Notes under the pieces: generated by a model | What the model was told of the DNA's origin: nothing | Seen by the model: only the letters and a program-made list of their open reading frames with translations | The model's database searches: none | Translations under genes and position numbers: made by a program | Source of the DNA: Paenibacillus lutrae | GTDB lineage: Bacteria; Bacillota; Bacilli; Paenibacillales; NBRC-103111 | Assembly: GCF_009757775.1 (NCBI RefSeq) | Contig: NZ_RHLK01000001.1 | Coordinates: 409,608 to 473,607 of the forward strand | Reading direction: 5' to 3' | DNA: 64,000 bases | In this document: positions 9,613-19,249 of the stretch, in pieces | How positions within the stretch are numbered: the stretch's first letter is position 1 | How the letters are laid out: each line of letters starts with the position of its first letter

Positions 9613-10899
9613 CTAGGAGCCTGAACTCAATTCGGCGCGTTTCTGGTCCGTGCCTTTGAGCGCATCGCCGATGGAACTGCCGCCGCCGAGCACCTCCTGG
9701 AGCCGTTTGCCGTATTCCTCGATCAATGCTTGCGCATTGTCGCCCCAGTTGTTCCATGGCGCATACACATTGCCCGCTTTAACCGTTTCCTTCACGCCCT
9801 CGTATTCCGCAGGCATCTCGAATTCCACGCCTTTAAGGTAACTGCTTCCGCCCTTGTTGTCGTTCCAGAACGCCTGCTGGCCTTCCGGTGTCGAGATCAG
9901 ATCGAGCACCTTCATGACCGCTTCGGCATTCTTGGATTTGCTGCTTGCAGCGAAGCCGACGCCCGGGCCTCCGATCAGCCAGCCGGGACCTGGCTGCGAA
10001 CCGTAGAACGGAAACATATTGATCTTGATGTTTGGATTTTTCTTCTTGATCGCTTCCATCGCCCACGGACCGGACTCCCACATCGCCGCTTTGCCTGTGG
10101 CGAATTCATCCAGTGCCTGATCGTAGTCGATACCGAGCATTTCCTCGTTGAGATAGCCGTCCTTGATAAGAGCCGACCACTGCTCGACTGCCGGCCCCCA
10201 ACTATCCGCCAGCTTCTTTTCTCCTTGGCCGAACTGGACGTCGAAGTCCTTGTTCTCCGGTTTCGCAAGGAATTCGTTCATAACGTAGCCCATAGAGGAC
10301 TTCATCATCGGCTCCCATGATTTGGCGCCCATCGCTTGAGGCTTCAAGCCTTTATCCTTCAAGGCTTTGTGGAGCGCCATTTCCTCCGCGAAGGTCGTAG
10401 GCGACTTCAACCCGTATTTCTCGAAAATATCGACGTTATAGAAGATGCCTTCAAACCAGCTGATTCCTGGAATCGCATACAATTTTCCGTCTACGGAATA
10501 CACGTTCTTCCCACCATCGTTGTAGCGGTCAGCGAGCGTAGAGATATCTTGCAGGTAACCAAGCTTGGCGTACTTGGTGCTTGCCGCCGGGCTTACGGAC
10601 ACAATATCCGGTCCTGAACCTGCTGCAAGCTGAGTCGCAATAATATTGTCATACTGTTTGTTATCAATAAATTGATATTCCAGTTCAATGTTGGGCAGTT
10701 TTTCCTCAACAAGTGCCAGCAAAGTCTTAACGCTGTCTTCTTTGTTCCAATAGGCGAGGCGCACCTTCACCTTGCCGGCAGTTTCTTTACCGCTGCCTTG
10801 AGCGCCATCTTGCACATTACCGTTACTGCCGCCGCAGCCTGACAGCGCCGTTGTCATTGCCATCAGCCCGACAAGGAGCGTAATCGAAGACTTTCTCAT
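9613..10899 (-). CDS. Extracellular sugar-binding lipoprotein of ABC transporter
   Basis: Signal peptide with lipobox ALSGC (Cys about residue 22) and a family 1 solute-binding fold: SGPDIVSVSPAASTKYAKLGYLQDIS, GKLYAIPGISWFEGIFYNVDIF, and AMWESGPWAMEAI. It would capture an oligosaccharide outside the membrane and hand it to the two permeases that follow. It is first in the operon, with GGGAGG upstream. Length 428 is typical. The gap to the permease (about 120 bp) is longer than the other junctions, as often seen where more binding protein than permease is made. Confidence 0.93.
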   Translation of the reverse strand: MRKSSITLLVGLMAMTTALSGCGGSNGNVQDGAQGSGKETAGKVKVRLAYWNKEDSVKTLLALVEEKLPNIELEYQFIDNKQYDNIIATQLAAGSGPDIVSVSPAASTKYAKLGYLQDISTLADRYNDGGKNVYSVDGKLYAIPGISWFEGIFYNVDIFEKYGLKSPTTFAEEMALHKALKDKGLKPQAMGAKSWEPMMKSSMGYVMNEFLAKPENKDFDVQFGQGEKKLADSWGPAVEQWSALIKDGYLNEEMLGIDYDQALDEFATGKAAMWESGPWAMEAIKKKNPNIKINMFPFYGSQPGPGWLIGGPGVGFAASSKSKNAEAVMKVLDLISTPEGQQAFWNDNKGGSSYLKGVEFEMPAEYEGVKETVKAGNVYAPWNNWGDNAQALIEEYGKRLQEVLGGGSSIGDALKGTDQKRAELSSGS

Positions 10900-11364
10900 G
10901 GTATGACCTCCCTTTATCTGCTATTTATCGTATTGTGAACCGGTTCTTGATTAGATTATAGGCGATGGCCGGGAGCGCGGATATCTAATATATTTATGAT
11001 CATTATGAGAAAACGGCTGTAACAGAGGAAGCGTGCAAGCAAGCAGCTTTGTTTGGCGAGGCGATCTGTCGCTTGTAACAGAGGGCTGCCCACAAGTCTT
11101 CAAAGATTTTGTAGACTGATATGAGAAGCTGCTCTAAGGCAAGCACTGACGCTTCTCCTGAATCATCCGGCTTGTCTCGTTTTTGGTTTTCCCTCTCCTT
11201 TTTTAAAAACAAAAGAAGCCCTGCTTTGTCAAAATGTTGGCGCCACCAAACACCCAAACAAAAGAGAGACTTCTTTTACGTAGTCCATATACAGAATTTC
11301 ATACCTGCAGCCGGATGGCCTGCACCTTGAGCTTATGTGGATGCCGCTATCGCTTTCCGTCAGC
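10900..11364. other. 465-bp intergenic region: operon leader plus unassigned sequence
   Basis: The first 80 bp upstream of the binding-protein gene are AT-rich and contain the palindrome GAACCGGTTC (10936-10945), a possible regulator or catabolite site. Further on, a minus-strand frame of 84 codons (11003-11257, MGVWWRQHFDKAG...) has no convincing RBS and matches nothing I know; it may be a decayed insertion sequence or chance. AAAAGAAG and CTTCTTTT arms about 60 bp apart near 11210-11275 could end transcription of the kinase-like gene at 11365. Confidence 0.4.
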
Positions 11365-12531
11365 CTATTGTAAGGTGCAAAACCCTAACTCAGGCATCAG
11401 TAACTCAACTTCCGAATACATGTTTTTTTGAATCATGAGAATCCTTTCAAGTCTATATAATTGATCTTTAAGATTATCGTTTTGCGGATCAGCGTCCAGC
11501 TGTGCCAATAATGAAAAGTATTGAGGAACTTCCCAAACACTTCTTAAAGCCATGCTTAAATAAAATCCATATCGCATTAACCTCTCATCTCCCTGCCAAC
11601 CTGCGCTCCGCAGTCCTTCCAAATAAGATGTATATAAGGATCTTTGAAATTCATCATACTGATTAGGCTGAATGATCCCTAGACTCATATTCACCCCAAA
11701 CAACTTACCCAGATCCTCTCCAATCCCTGAGATACTCAGAAATTGCCAGTCAATCAGTACCAATTGAGAGGTGGAGTTGTCCCTTGCCGTAAGGAACATA
11801 TTCTTTTGACTCAAGTCTTGATGTGCCAACACACGAGGCAGCCGTTGAAGCGATTCAATAGCAAAATCAAGTTTCCTAATGAGATTCTGATACCAAGCCC
11901 ATATTGTTCGATAATGATCGTCAGATAATCCTTCCACATATGTATCAACATGGGGTGCATATAGACGGCTGGCTGTCGTCCATGATTTAAGCCAGGCACT
12001 GCATAACCAATCATACTTGGGCAGTGTTTTAACTCCGGTAAGATAGGCAGCATTAAAGCGGCCTAACTGCCCTGCAATAAAGGAGAAATGTTCCACTGTA
12101 TCCGCATGTTTGCCCTGGATATGCTCCATCCATATCCATATGGTTTTGTCAGGTAACTCTTCAACCCAAAAGCATCTTGCAACCTTTATAGAATCCGGCA
12201 GCTCGTTCAAAATACCGGAATTAAATACAAGAGCTTCCCTTCGCCAATAATTGTGATGCTCCGCAAAATTTTTCTCCGCACTGTCCGGTTTAATCACTTT
12301 AACGATGACACTCCATGATGTATTTTCGTTATTGGCCAACTTTGCCGTTCCGTGCAAACAATAGAGCCCAGATGTCGTGAAATTTGGTGTTTTGTAACCA
12401 ACATCGTCACAGATGACTTCCAGTGAATCAATTTCTTCTTCCAAAAGGATTTTTTTAACACAGGCGCAGATCCGGTCACTTTTAATTTCAAAATCAACAG
12501 TTGTATTATTTTTAATCGTTATATGTACCAT
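11365..12531 (-). CDS. Aminoglycoside phosphotransferase-like kinase (APH fold)
   Basis: The catalytic loop HQDLSQKN (HxDxxxxN, Brenner-type) and the metal-binding DWQ of the APH/choline-kinase fold are both present, about 22 residues apart as expected. The N-terminal lobe contains a nucleotide-binding beta-sheet with SVIVKVIK as the likely ATP-lysine strand. Such cytosolic kinases phosphorylate small hydroxylated molecules; the substrate cannot be read. ATG at 12531 is preferred over GTG at 12546 because AAAAGGTGA lies 11 nt upstream of the ATG. It stands alone, downstream of an AT-rich gene in the same direction. Confidence 0.8.
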   Translation of the reverse strand: MVHITIKNNTTVDFEIKSDRICACVKKILLEEEIDSLEVICDDVGYKTPNFTTSGLYCLHGTAKLANNENTSWSVIVKVIKPDSAEKNFAEHHNYWRREALVFNSGILNELPDSIKVARCFWVEELPDKTIWIWMEHIQGKHADTVEHFSFIAGQLGRFNAAYLTGVKTLPKYDWLCSAWLKSWTTASRLYAPHVDTYVEGLSDDHYRTIWAWYQNLIRKLDFAIESLQRLPRVLAHQDLSQKNMFLTARDNSTSQLVLIDWQFLSISGIGEDLGKLFGVNMSLGIIQPNQYDEFQRSLYTSYLEGLRSAGWQGDERLMRYGFYLSMALRSVWEVPQYFSLLAQLDADPQNDNLKDQLYRLERILMIQKNMYSEVELLMPELGFCTLQ

Positions 12532-12643
12532 CGCTAAATTGATCACCTTTTCTTACTTCAATAAAATTCTCATTATCACTAAGACGAGGACTTACATTTG
12601 AAGCCATGTATTCTGGCGAGTAGGCGACTATGCATGAATTTCG

Positions 12644-13645
12644 TTATTTAGTTATTTGCTTATATAGCTCATCTTCAATTATGTAGTTAAAATCATCTAT
12701 ATTATAATTTTTAGGATTAATTCGTTCCCATTCAATGGTTTTAATTAATCCTTCCTCTAATGAACATATTTCTTCATAGCCAATATCTGATCGAATAAGA
12801 GAAGTATCATAAACTAGATTTTGAGATGTGTTTAAATCATGTGGTCGTAGATGTTCGGGTAAATATGTACCGGGAACTTTAATCACTTCTCCATCCCATC
12901 CGCTTAATCTTCCAATTCCTGAAATTAAATCAACCATTGTCGGTACATTTAATTGGCCAACATTATACACTTTACCTGAAGCTCTATTGTGCGTTACAGC
13001 TAATGTAATTGCTTGTGCTACATCTTCTACATAACCATGTGTCCATCTGAAATTTGAAAATCCTTCTTCCAAAAAAATAAAGGACCGTTTGTCTTCCATT
13101 CGCTTTAAATAATTAAAAAAACGATGTTGAGAGTCATTCGGTCCATAAACTACCGGCAACCTTAGAACTGTGCCTGCTATTTCTTTATTGTTTAATATTA
13201 GATTTTCTATTGGAATCTTATCGTAACTAATATCACCTTTTTTTCTGTTTGGAAAAAGCGTTTCACGTAACTTGGAGTGTTCAGAAATTAGATTAGGGTC
13301 AATTGGACCCGGTTCATTCTTAATAATTACGTCATAGGAAAAATAAACGTCTCCACTACTAATTGCAACAATACGTTTCGTAATTCCTTTAAAGACATTC
13401 AATACATCTATTGCATGTTGTTCTTTATATGGAATCATATCTAATACTACATCCGGAGATATTTTTTTGAATTCCTCCAAGTAATTTATCAAATTATTTC
13501 TATCTCCAAGTATATGTTTAACGTTTGAGTGTAAATTGTTTATTTTTCCTCTATGAAATACGATAACTTCATGTCCAGATTCAAGCAGATTTTTCACGAC
13601 ATAGGGTCCTATAAATTGAGTCCCGCCAATCAGCAGTATTTTCAT
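12644..13645 (-). CDS. NAD-dependent epimerase/dehydratase (extended SDR)
   Basis: An N-terminal Rossmann motif GGTQFIGPYVVKNL and a hydrophobic MKILLI strand indicate an NAD(P)-binding extended SDR. The usual Tyr-x-x-x-Lys is replaced or weak: SYDKIPIENL (YDKIPIE) is the nearest candidate, giving Y followed three residues later by P rather than K, so catalysis is uncertain. RLPVVYGPND and the substrate-domain RWTHGYVEDVAQAI are typical of sugar-nucleotide epimerases or isoflavone-reductase-like relatives. GGGAG precedes the ATG. The gene is much more AT-rich than those around it, which suggests recent acquisition. Confidence 0.85.
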   Translation of the reverse strand: MKILLIGGTQFIGPYVVKNLLESGHEVIVFHRGKINNLHSNVKHILGDRNNLINYLEEFKKISPDVVLDMIPYKEQHAIDVLNVFKGITKRIVAISSGDVYFSYDVIIKNEPGPIDPNLISEHSKLRETLFPNRKKGDISYDKIPIENLILNNKEIAGTVLRLPVVYGPNDSQHRFFNYLKRMEDKRSFIFLEEGFSNFRWTHGYVEDVAQAITLAVTHNRASGKVYNVGQLNVPTMVDLISGIGRLSGWDGEVIKVPGTYLPEHLRPHDLNTSQNLVYDTSLIRSDIGYEEICSLEEGLIKTIEWERINPKNYNIDDFNYIIEDELYKQITK

Positions 13646-13802
13646 TTGAATACTCCCTCTCTGTCTATCAATAGAATGATTTTGGCTCAGTTTTTGGTTC
13701 TCGTCAATGTATAAAAAAGCACCGCCCGAAAGACCAGACAGCCAGTTAGGGCTATGCTTCCGCTTTTTCTCTATTCTATAAAAGCCAAGTTAACCAAAAA
13801 GA

Positions 13803-13850
13803 ACGCCGCAGATCTTCAGAATATATCTGAATGATCTACTGGCGCTCTAT
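13803..13850 (-). terminator. Intrinsic terminator after M60 gene
   Basis: On the minus strand, GAGCGCC and GGCGTTC arms with inner AGATC/GATCT and TTCAGA/TCTGAA pairs are followed by TTTTT, 14 bp past the stop. Confidence 0.85.
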
Positions 13851-13863
13851 TTGATTTCACGAA

Positions 13864-16800
13864 TTACTTGCTGTTATCGATTAAATAAATCAATTGAATT
13901 GTGCTGTCATGCACGGTATAAGTTAAATACATCATGTAATAGCCTTTATCCTCGTTCGACAGATCCACAGTGAATTTGTCCGGATTCTTCGCCCATTCCT
14001 TCCTATCAAACATGATTTCTTTGGAAGTTTTGTTGTTTCTGACTCCTGCCATGGTTGGAATCACTTTATTTCCGTCGACCCCTTTAACCGGATTATCCAT
14101 TTGAGCGATAGGACCGTTTAAGGAGCCCATTTCTACGATCTGCGGGTCGATCATAAGGTTATCGAGTTTAGATAAACCTTGAAGCGGAGAAAAGTCGGTA
14201 ATCTCGTTCCCCTTAATATCAAGATTTACCAGGTTTGCGGCATACTGAAGCCCTTCCAGGGATCTGGCCCGTCGGGATTCACTGGTTAGCGCGGTCAGCT
14301 TAACCATATCCCCGAGCGTGATATCCCCGGTAATTCCCAGCGTCTTTTTGATTGATTCCTTTAAATAGCGGTCTTCAATGGTAATTACTTGCGAGAGATC
14401 TATTCGGGTTAATCCATCTTTTGCGGCTTTCAAGGCTGCGGTCACTGCGTCGATTTCACTCTGAACTGCGCTCTGTTTCGTCAGAACCGCTTCGGCACTT
14501 GCTATGCCGGCATTTAACGCAGCAAGGCTCTCCGAAGTATATCCTTCCGGGTTGATCGCTTTGGCATCTGCGATGGCTTGCTGCAAATCTGCGGTGTACA
14601 GCTTATCCGCATTGGCATAATGCAACTTGGCATCTCCCCAGGCTGCATGGTCGGATCCGTTGCCGTTTCCTCCATCGGTTACGATTAATTTAAGCTCACT
14701 GGCGCCATTAATATCCACCTCAATCCATTTCTGCGGATCTCTGGAGTTCATCACGCCGCTGTCGAATTTCTTCTCCCCGTCTACGTACACTTCGAAGCTA
14801 ATGGAAGCGATCGACCCGTACATTTGCCGGTCCACACCTGCGTAGGAAGTGAAGTAATCAAAATTCTGATCGCTTAAATCATATACGATCGTTGAGGTAG
14901 AATGCGCTCCGATGCCGCGAGTGTAGACGGCTTCCCTGTTGCCGGCATCCGTTAATCTTAGTGGATTGCTGCTTACGGAGATATCTTTCTTAGGCGCGGT
15001 ATAGCTGTTCTGTGTAGATTTCCAGTCAAAATCCGTCAGATGCTTGTAATCGTCCATACTGACAACCGCTATGGTTCTGGTCTTGGCAACTGTATTTCCT
15101 TCACTGTCGGTAACGGTGTATGTGATTGGATATTCGCCGGTTCGGCTGAAGTTAACGCGATCTTCACCCGTGACCTTCACCTGTGCCGTGAGATCCCCGT
15201 CCTCCGCATCGATTGCGGTATAGTCAGCTTGCAAGGTTACCGATTGACCCACTTTCGTAGATACGGATTTAGGAATCGTTAGCTCTGGCGTACTGTTCAG
15301 AATAATAAACTTGGCATCCGCAAAGTTAGCATGGTCCGAAGCGCTTCCGTTGCCTGCGTTATTGACTACCAGCTTTAGCTCACGGACTCCTTTAACGGGA
15401 ACTCTTGCAAGTTTGGCCTCTGTGCCGTATTTCATCAGTCCGCTGTTATAAACTTCCTTGCCGTCCGCTATTATTTGGAACATCACGCTGGAGTTCGCTT
15501 GATCCGGAATGTTCCGATCGACACCTACAAAGGTTTCCAAATATTCATAGTTCGTGTTGGTAAGATTATATACGATTACCGAGTTGGCGTGCGTGCCGAT
15601 ACCTTTGCCGAACTCTTTATTTGCGCCGTTCACCAGCAGCTTGATCGTACTGCCGGAGCTGGCTTTATCTTTTCTCACAACATTGTAGTCGGTTCTTGCG
15701 GAAGCCCAGTTCGTATCACTCAGGTAGGAGGCGGCACTGTAGACTACGATATTTCTAGTCTTGGTCACGGAATTGCCATCACGGTCAGTCACCGTAAGTT
15801 CGACGGGGTAAGTTCCAGTCTTATGTGAAGTGAACCCCTTCGTGTCGACTTGAAGCTGTCCGGTTAAATTTCCATCTTCCGTATCCCAAGCTTGTACATC
15901 TTTCAGCACATCAAACTCGCTGCTTAGCTTCACCAAAGTTGTTTCTTCAGGCAGGGTGATCGTTGGCTTGCTGGAGTTCTTCGTCAACTTGGCATCCGCC
16001 CAGACGGTATGGTCCGCCGAACTGCTGTTAATCTGTGCATCTGTGGTGACCAGCTTAATCTCATTGGCCCCCGTAACAGGGATTTGAATAAATTCATGCT
16101 CCGTACCCGATCTGAACACATCGCTCGTAAATTTCTTCACTCCATCCACATACACTTCAAAAGCAGCAGAAGAAGCGTTGTTTCCTTTCACGGCTTGATC
16201 AATCCCGATATAACTTTCAAAGAAGTCATAACCTTTACCCTTAATAGCATATACAACTTCCGAGTTGGCATGAGCTCCCAGTCCTTTGACATAGGTGGCA
16301 GCAAGCCCTTGCCGTGCCAGGGTGATCGTTCCGCCGGAAGGAGATTTATCTTTCCGCAGTTCACCCCAGCCTGTAACGGCTGATTGGGCGCTGAGGTCCG
16401 AAACATACGAATAGTCACTCGTAACCGAGACATTCGCCGTTTTGGTTTCGGTGGCCCCGCCGTCTTGGACTTCATAGACGATTCGGTAGTCTCCTTTTTG
16501 AGCTATATTTACATCGTTCGATTTGATTACAACCGTGCTTGTAATATCGCTTCCCTGATAGTTAACCGCCTTAATAAAGCTCATAGGGTCAAAAACTTGA
16601 TTCAGTTTTAGCGTAACATGTTCCTCGACGGACAACGTTGGCTTAAACGCCTTATAGGAAACGGAATTCAGGGCATTTAATTTTTTATCATAGCCAATCA
16701 CCTTGTACGTATAATTGACAGCCGGGTCGACATTCTGATCGACGAACTGATCAGTCCCGGTGAAGCCTACCAGTTTATCGTTTCTATAAATCTCGTAACC

Positions 16801-19026
16801 AAGCAGATCCTTCTTATAGACTTGATCCATGCTCAGATTTAACGTGTTCGACTTTGCGGAAGCATTCGCGCTGATATTTACTTGGATAGGAGCCTTCTTA
16901 TCCTGTATGCCGGTTCTCTCGTAGTTGAGTACGCTGTTATTCAAATACCAAAGCTTAGGGGAAGCCGGATATGCAGCTGTTTTCACGCGGGTCTCCGGAT
17001 TCACCGTGAAGCCGTGTCTGGCAAAAAAGCCGCTAAGATCCATCCCGAGTACTTCGGATGAGAATTCAACCAGATACTGCTGTTTGGAATTGTCTCCATT
17101 TGCAAGCGAGACTTTCCGGTCCCTGTACAGACCGTTAAGCTCCTTCCAATACCCCGGATGAGCCAGCTCCAGCTGCCAGTAAGCCCCCAGCCTTGCTCCG
17201 AGCGACTGCTGATCCATCGCCACTTTATTCTCTTCAATGACAGTTTTATAGACCTCAGATTCAAAAGGAATCCGGTTATCCAGCGAATTATAAGCGACCG
17301 ACATCGCCATCGATAACATGTTGTTGGTAATTTCGCCGTACTCCCTTTCGCCCACAGCCATACGGTGCCCGATCTCATGAGTCAAGCCCCAGCCCGGGTA
17401 TTGCTTCTTGAAATCGCCTAACATCAAACCAACCTCTCCAAGCTGGATACCGGTATGATCCCCGGCGGCATACATAAATCCGTAAGGCTGCATCAGTCTG
17501 ATATTTTCTCGGATTTGCTTCGGATCGTGATTCACACTGCGGCCATCCAGACCATAAGCGTCAAAAATGCGCTTCATCCAGAAGTCATAGCCGGTCAAGG
17601 TATCCATAGGATTATGACCTAGCGTCACATATTGTTTGTAAGCTTCTGTAGCCGTACCCGTGAAAATAATCCGGTCGCTGGCTATTTCGACCACATCGAT
17701 GAGCTGCCGGTCTTTCACATTGGGGTGAGCGGCAATATCCTGGTCTAACTTTTGCTTATATGCGGTTAATAACGCTTTAAATTGGGCCGGATCGGTATTC
17801 TTGGTCATGAAAGGAATCTGCTGGAGACCTTCAAACCGGATCAGAGGAGCTTTCCCCTGTTCTTCAGGTGTATAAGGATTGACAATGTAGACGGTCCCTC
17901 CTTTGGTCACATCATGAGCGTATGCATTACTCGTTGCGATCTCAGGTACGGTTATCGTATTTTTACCGGGGCGTAATTGCACGCCTCTGGTCCAACTGTT
18001 CCAGCCGCCGTCCTGCTGCGAGAAAATGAGCGAAGGGAGTTTATCCTTGGATTCCACATCCACGTAGATGTTGATTGTACGGCCCGGCATAGCTGCAAAA
18101 CCGGTAGGCTGGTTGTTCGTACCGAAGCCAAACCTTAGATTTTGCTGGGCATGCTTCTTCATATCCCCATGCTGCTGCGCGGTGATGACCGTACCTTGGA
18201 TTCCAACCTCTCCTTTAACCAGCTTGTCAGCCAGGTCCAGCTGTTCCTTCATCAGAGGGTAGAGAGGATGGGTTTTCGCACTTTCCTGCAAAGCCCCCAG
18301 GGCAGCCGCACTGTTGTACCCGGGCACTACCGCACTCATTGTTCCATCGGTGAACAGGCCGTTTACGGCTTCACGGATGGGATCTTCTTTGTAAAAAGCG
18401 AACTCCGCCGCACTTGCCCATTCTTGATTCGCCTTTTTGAATACAAACTTGACCCGCTTAAAAGTGGCCGGGGCAAATTTAATCTCAACCAGGTCACTGT
18501 TAGAGCCTTTATACTCCCCGGAAGCGACCAGCGTATAACGATCACCCGCATCTTCTTGGGAGGCATAGATCTCAAACGCTTGCGCAAATCCTTTGCCTGG
18601 GGCACCCGATTGTCTGGCTGCATACAGGATTCTATTCAAGGTCGTCGCTTCATTGAACTGGAATACAACCTCGTTGGTAAATGCGGAGGTGTTCGGCTTG
18701 CCCGTCTCCCAATGTGTGTTCATATCCCCGTCGATCGCCTTATTCATGGTTGAACTCCCGTAATTTCCCCCGTTATTCGTCAGTGACTTGATATTGGCCG
18801 GATTCATCCGATAGACCGTATTGTAAGCGGGTAAAAGGTCTTTGCCGTACAAATCAAACGGCTCCACGACCGCGAGATCTGTTGGATTCACTCCACTTTC
18901 TGATAAAGTTTGCACCTCACTTGCGTTTACGTCAGGCAATCCATTGGCGGCCAGAGCCTGATACGAGCCATCAGAAAGGCTGATTAACAGGGCTGCGGAT
19001 GTTGCGATGGCTATCCTTTTATACAC
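13864..19026 (-). CDS. Secreted M60 (enhancin/mucinase-like) metalloprotease with carbohydrate-binding modules
   Basis: A GTG start with GAGGGGG 8 nt upstream is followed by a signal peptide (about 1-27). Domains in order are: F5/8-type C module (about 75-215); linker; M60 protease with HEIGH at 550-554 and a downstream Glu (E565) as the probable third ligand; Fn3-like segment (about 705-785); Ig-like segment; three NPCBM-type modules (about 888-1012, 1102-1245, 1328-1472) alternating with DUF5011-like Ig repeats; a FIVAR-like helical stretch (about 1475-1540); and a short leucine-rich segment. M60 proteins cleave O-glycosylated, mucin-like proteins outside the cell. No sortase motif or S-layer domain is seen at the C-terminus. 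Expression is very probably set by the cyclic-di-GMP riboswitch in its leader. Confidence 0.93.
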   Translation of the reverse strand: MYKRIAIATSAALLISLSDGSYQALAANGLPDVNASEVQTLSESGVNPTDLAVVEPFDLYGKDLLPAYNTVYRMNPANIKSLTNNGGNYGSSTMNKAIDGDMNTHWETGKPNTSAFTNEVVFQFNEATTLNRILYAARQSGAPGKGFAQAFEIYASQEDAGDRYTLVASGEYKGSNSDLVEIKFAPATFKRVKFVFKKANQEWASAAEFAFYKEDPIREAVNGLFTDGTMSAVVPGYNSAAALGALQESAKTHPLYPLMKEQLDLADKLVKGEVGIQGTVITAQQHGDMKKHAQQNLRFGFGTNNQPTGFAAMPGRTINIYVDVESKDKLPSLIFSQQDGGWNSWTRGVQLRPGKNTITVPEIATSNAYAHDVTKGGTVYIVNPYTPEEQGKAPLIRFEGLQQIPFMTKNTDPAQFKALLTAYKQKLDQDIAAHPNVKDRQLIDVVEIASDRIIFTGTATEAYKQYVTLGHNPMDTLTGYDFWMKRIFDAYGLDGRSVNHDPKQIRENIRLMQPYGFMYAAGDHTGIQLGEVGLMLGDFKKQYPGWGLTHEIGHRMAVGEREYGEITNNMLSMAMSVAYNSLDNRIPFESEVYKTVIEENKVAMDQQSLGARLGAYWQLELAHPGYWKELNGLYRDRKVSLANGDNSKQQYLVEFSSEVLGMDLSGFFARHGFTVNPETRVKTAAYPASPKLWYLNNSVLNYERTGIQDKKAPIQVNISANASAKSNTLNLSMDQVYKKDLLGYEIYRNDKLVGFTGTDQFVDQNVDPAVNYTYKVIGYDKKLNALNSVSYKAFKPTLSVEEHVTLKLNQVFDPMSFIKAVNYQGSDITSTVVIKSNDVNIAQKGDYRIVYEVQDGGATETKTANVSVTSDYSYVSDLSAQSAVTGWGELRKDKSPSGGTITLARQGLAATYVKGLGAHANSEVVYAIKGKGYDFFESYIGIDQAVKGNNASSAAFEVYVDGVKKFTSDVFRSGTEHEFIQIPVTGANEIKLVTTDAQINSSSADHTVWADAKLTKNSSKPTITLPEETTLVKLSSEFDVLKDVQAWDTEDGNLTGQLQVDTKGFTSHKTGTYPVELTVTDRDGNSVTKTRNIVVYSAASYLSDTNWASARTDYNVVRKDKASSGSTIKLLVNGANKEFGKGIGTHANSVIVYNLTNTNYEYLETFVGVDRNIPDQANSSVMFQIIADGKEVYNSGLMKYGTEAKLARVPVKGVRELKLVVNNAGNGSASDHANFADAKFIILNSTPELTIPKSVSTKVGQSVTLQADYTAIDAEDGDLTAQVKVTGEDRVNFSRTGEYPITYTVTDSEGNTVAKTRTIAVVSMDDYKHLTDFDWKSTQNSYTAPKKDISVSSNPLRLTDAGNREAVYTRGIGAHSTSTIVYDLSDQNFDYFTSYAGVDRQMYGSIASISFEVYVDGEKKFDSGVMNSRDPQKWIEVDINGASELKLIVTDGGNGNGSDHAAWGDAKLHYANADKLYTADLQQAIADAKAINPEGYTSESLAALNAGIASAEAVLTKQSAVQSEIDAVTAALKAAKDGLTRIDLSQVITIEDRYLKESIKKTLGITGDITLGDMVKLTALTSESRRARSLEGLQYAANLVNLDIKGNEITDFSPLQGLSKLDNLMIDPQIVEMGSLNGPIAQMDNPVKGVDGNKVIPTMAGVRNNKTSKEIMFDRKEWAKNPDKFTVDLSNEDKGYYMMYLTYTVHDSTIQLIYLIDNSK

Positions 19027-19070
19027 GTGATTAACCCCCTCATGATTGGTTCTGAATGATCAAAATGCAC

Positions 19071-19095
19071 AAAAAAAGCTACTCCGAAGAGCAGC
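19071..19095 (-). terminator. Leader terminator (riboswitch expression platform)
   Basis: On the minus strand, GCTGCTC-TTCG-GAGTAGC is followed by TTTTTTT. It lies between the riboswitch aptamer and the M60 start codon, where it would cut the transcript before the gene. This is the usual output of a transcription-controlling riboswitch. Confidence 0.85.
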
Positions 19096-19130
19096 ATGAT
19101 TGCGCTAAACAAAAAGCGGTATGCACTCTT

Positions 19131-19215
19131 TGGCAGCTGGCTGACATCATCTCCTTAGACCTTAGTCCCTATAGCTTTGCGTCCCTGCATTTCTGCAGGT
19201 TTGCCTATGAAGTTT
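19131..19215 (-). ncRNA. Cyclic-di-GMP-I riboswitch (GEMM-I)
   Basis: The minus strand carries the family core GGCAAACC (19198-19205), a P2 stem closed by a GAAA tetraloop (CCTGCA-GAAA-TGCAGG), GGGACGCAAAGC (19174-19185), then TATAGGGAC and the P3 strand ending CAGCCAGCTGCC. The order, spacing and tetraloop match GEMM-I aptamers, which bind c-di-GMP through the conserved G and A residues. The aptamer lies about 105 nt upstream of the M60 GTG start, with a terminator hairpin between them. Whether the ligand turns the gene on or off cannot be decided by eye. Confidence 0.9.
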
Positions 19216-19220
19216 GAAAT

Positions 19221-19249
19221 ATATTACAAACTTTATCACGATTCGACAA
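19221..19249 (-). promoter_or_regulatory. Promoter of riboswitch/M60 transcript
   Basis: On the minus strand, TTGTCG (19244-19249) and TAATAT (19221-19226) are separated by exactly 17 nt and lie just before the aptamer. This is a good sigma-A-like match. Confidence 0.65.

Noticed and set aside
11003-11257. 84-codon minus-strand frame possibly from a transposase
   Set aside because: No RBS, no recognisable motif, no inverted repeats found around it; described only as part of the gap.
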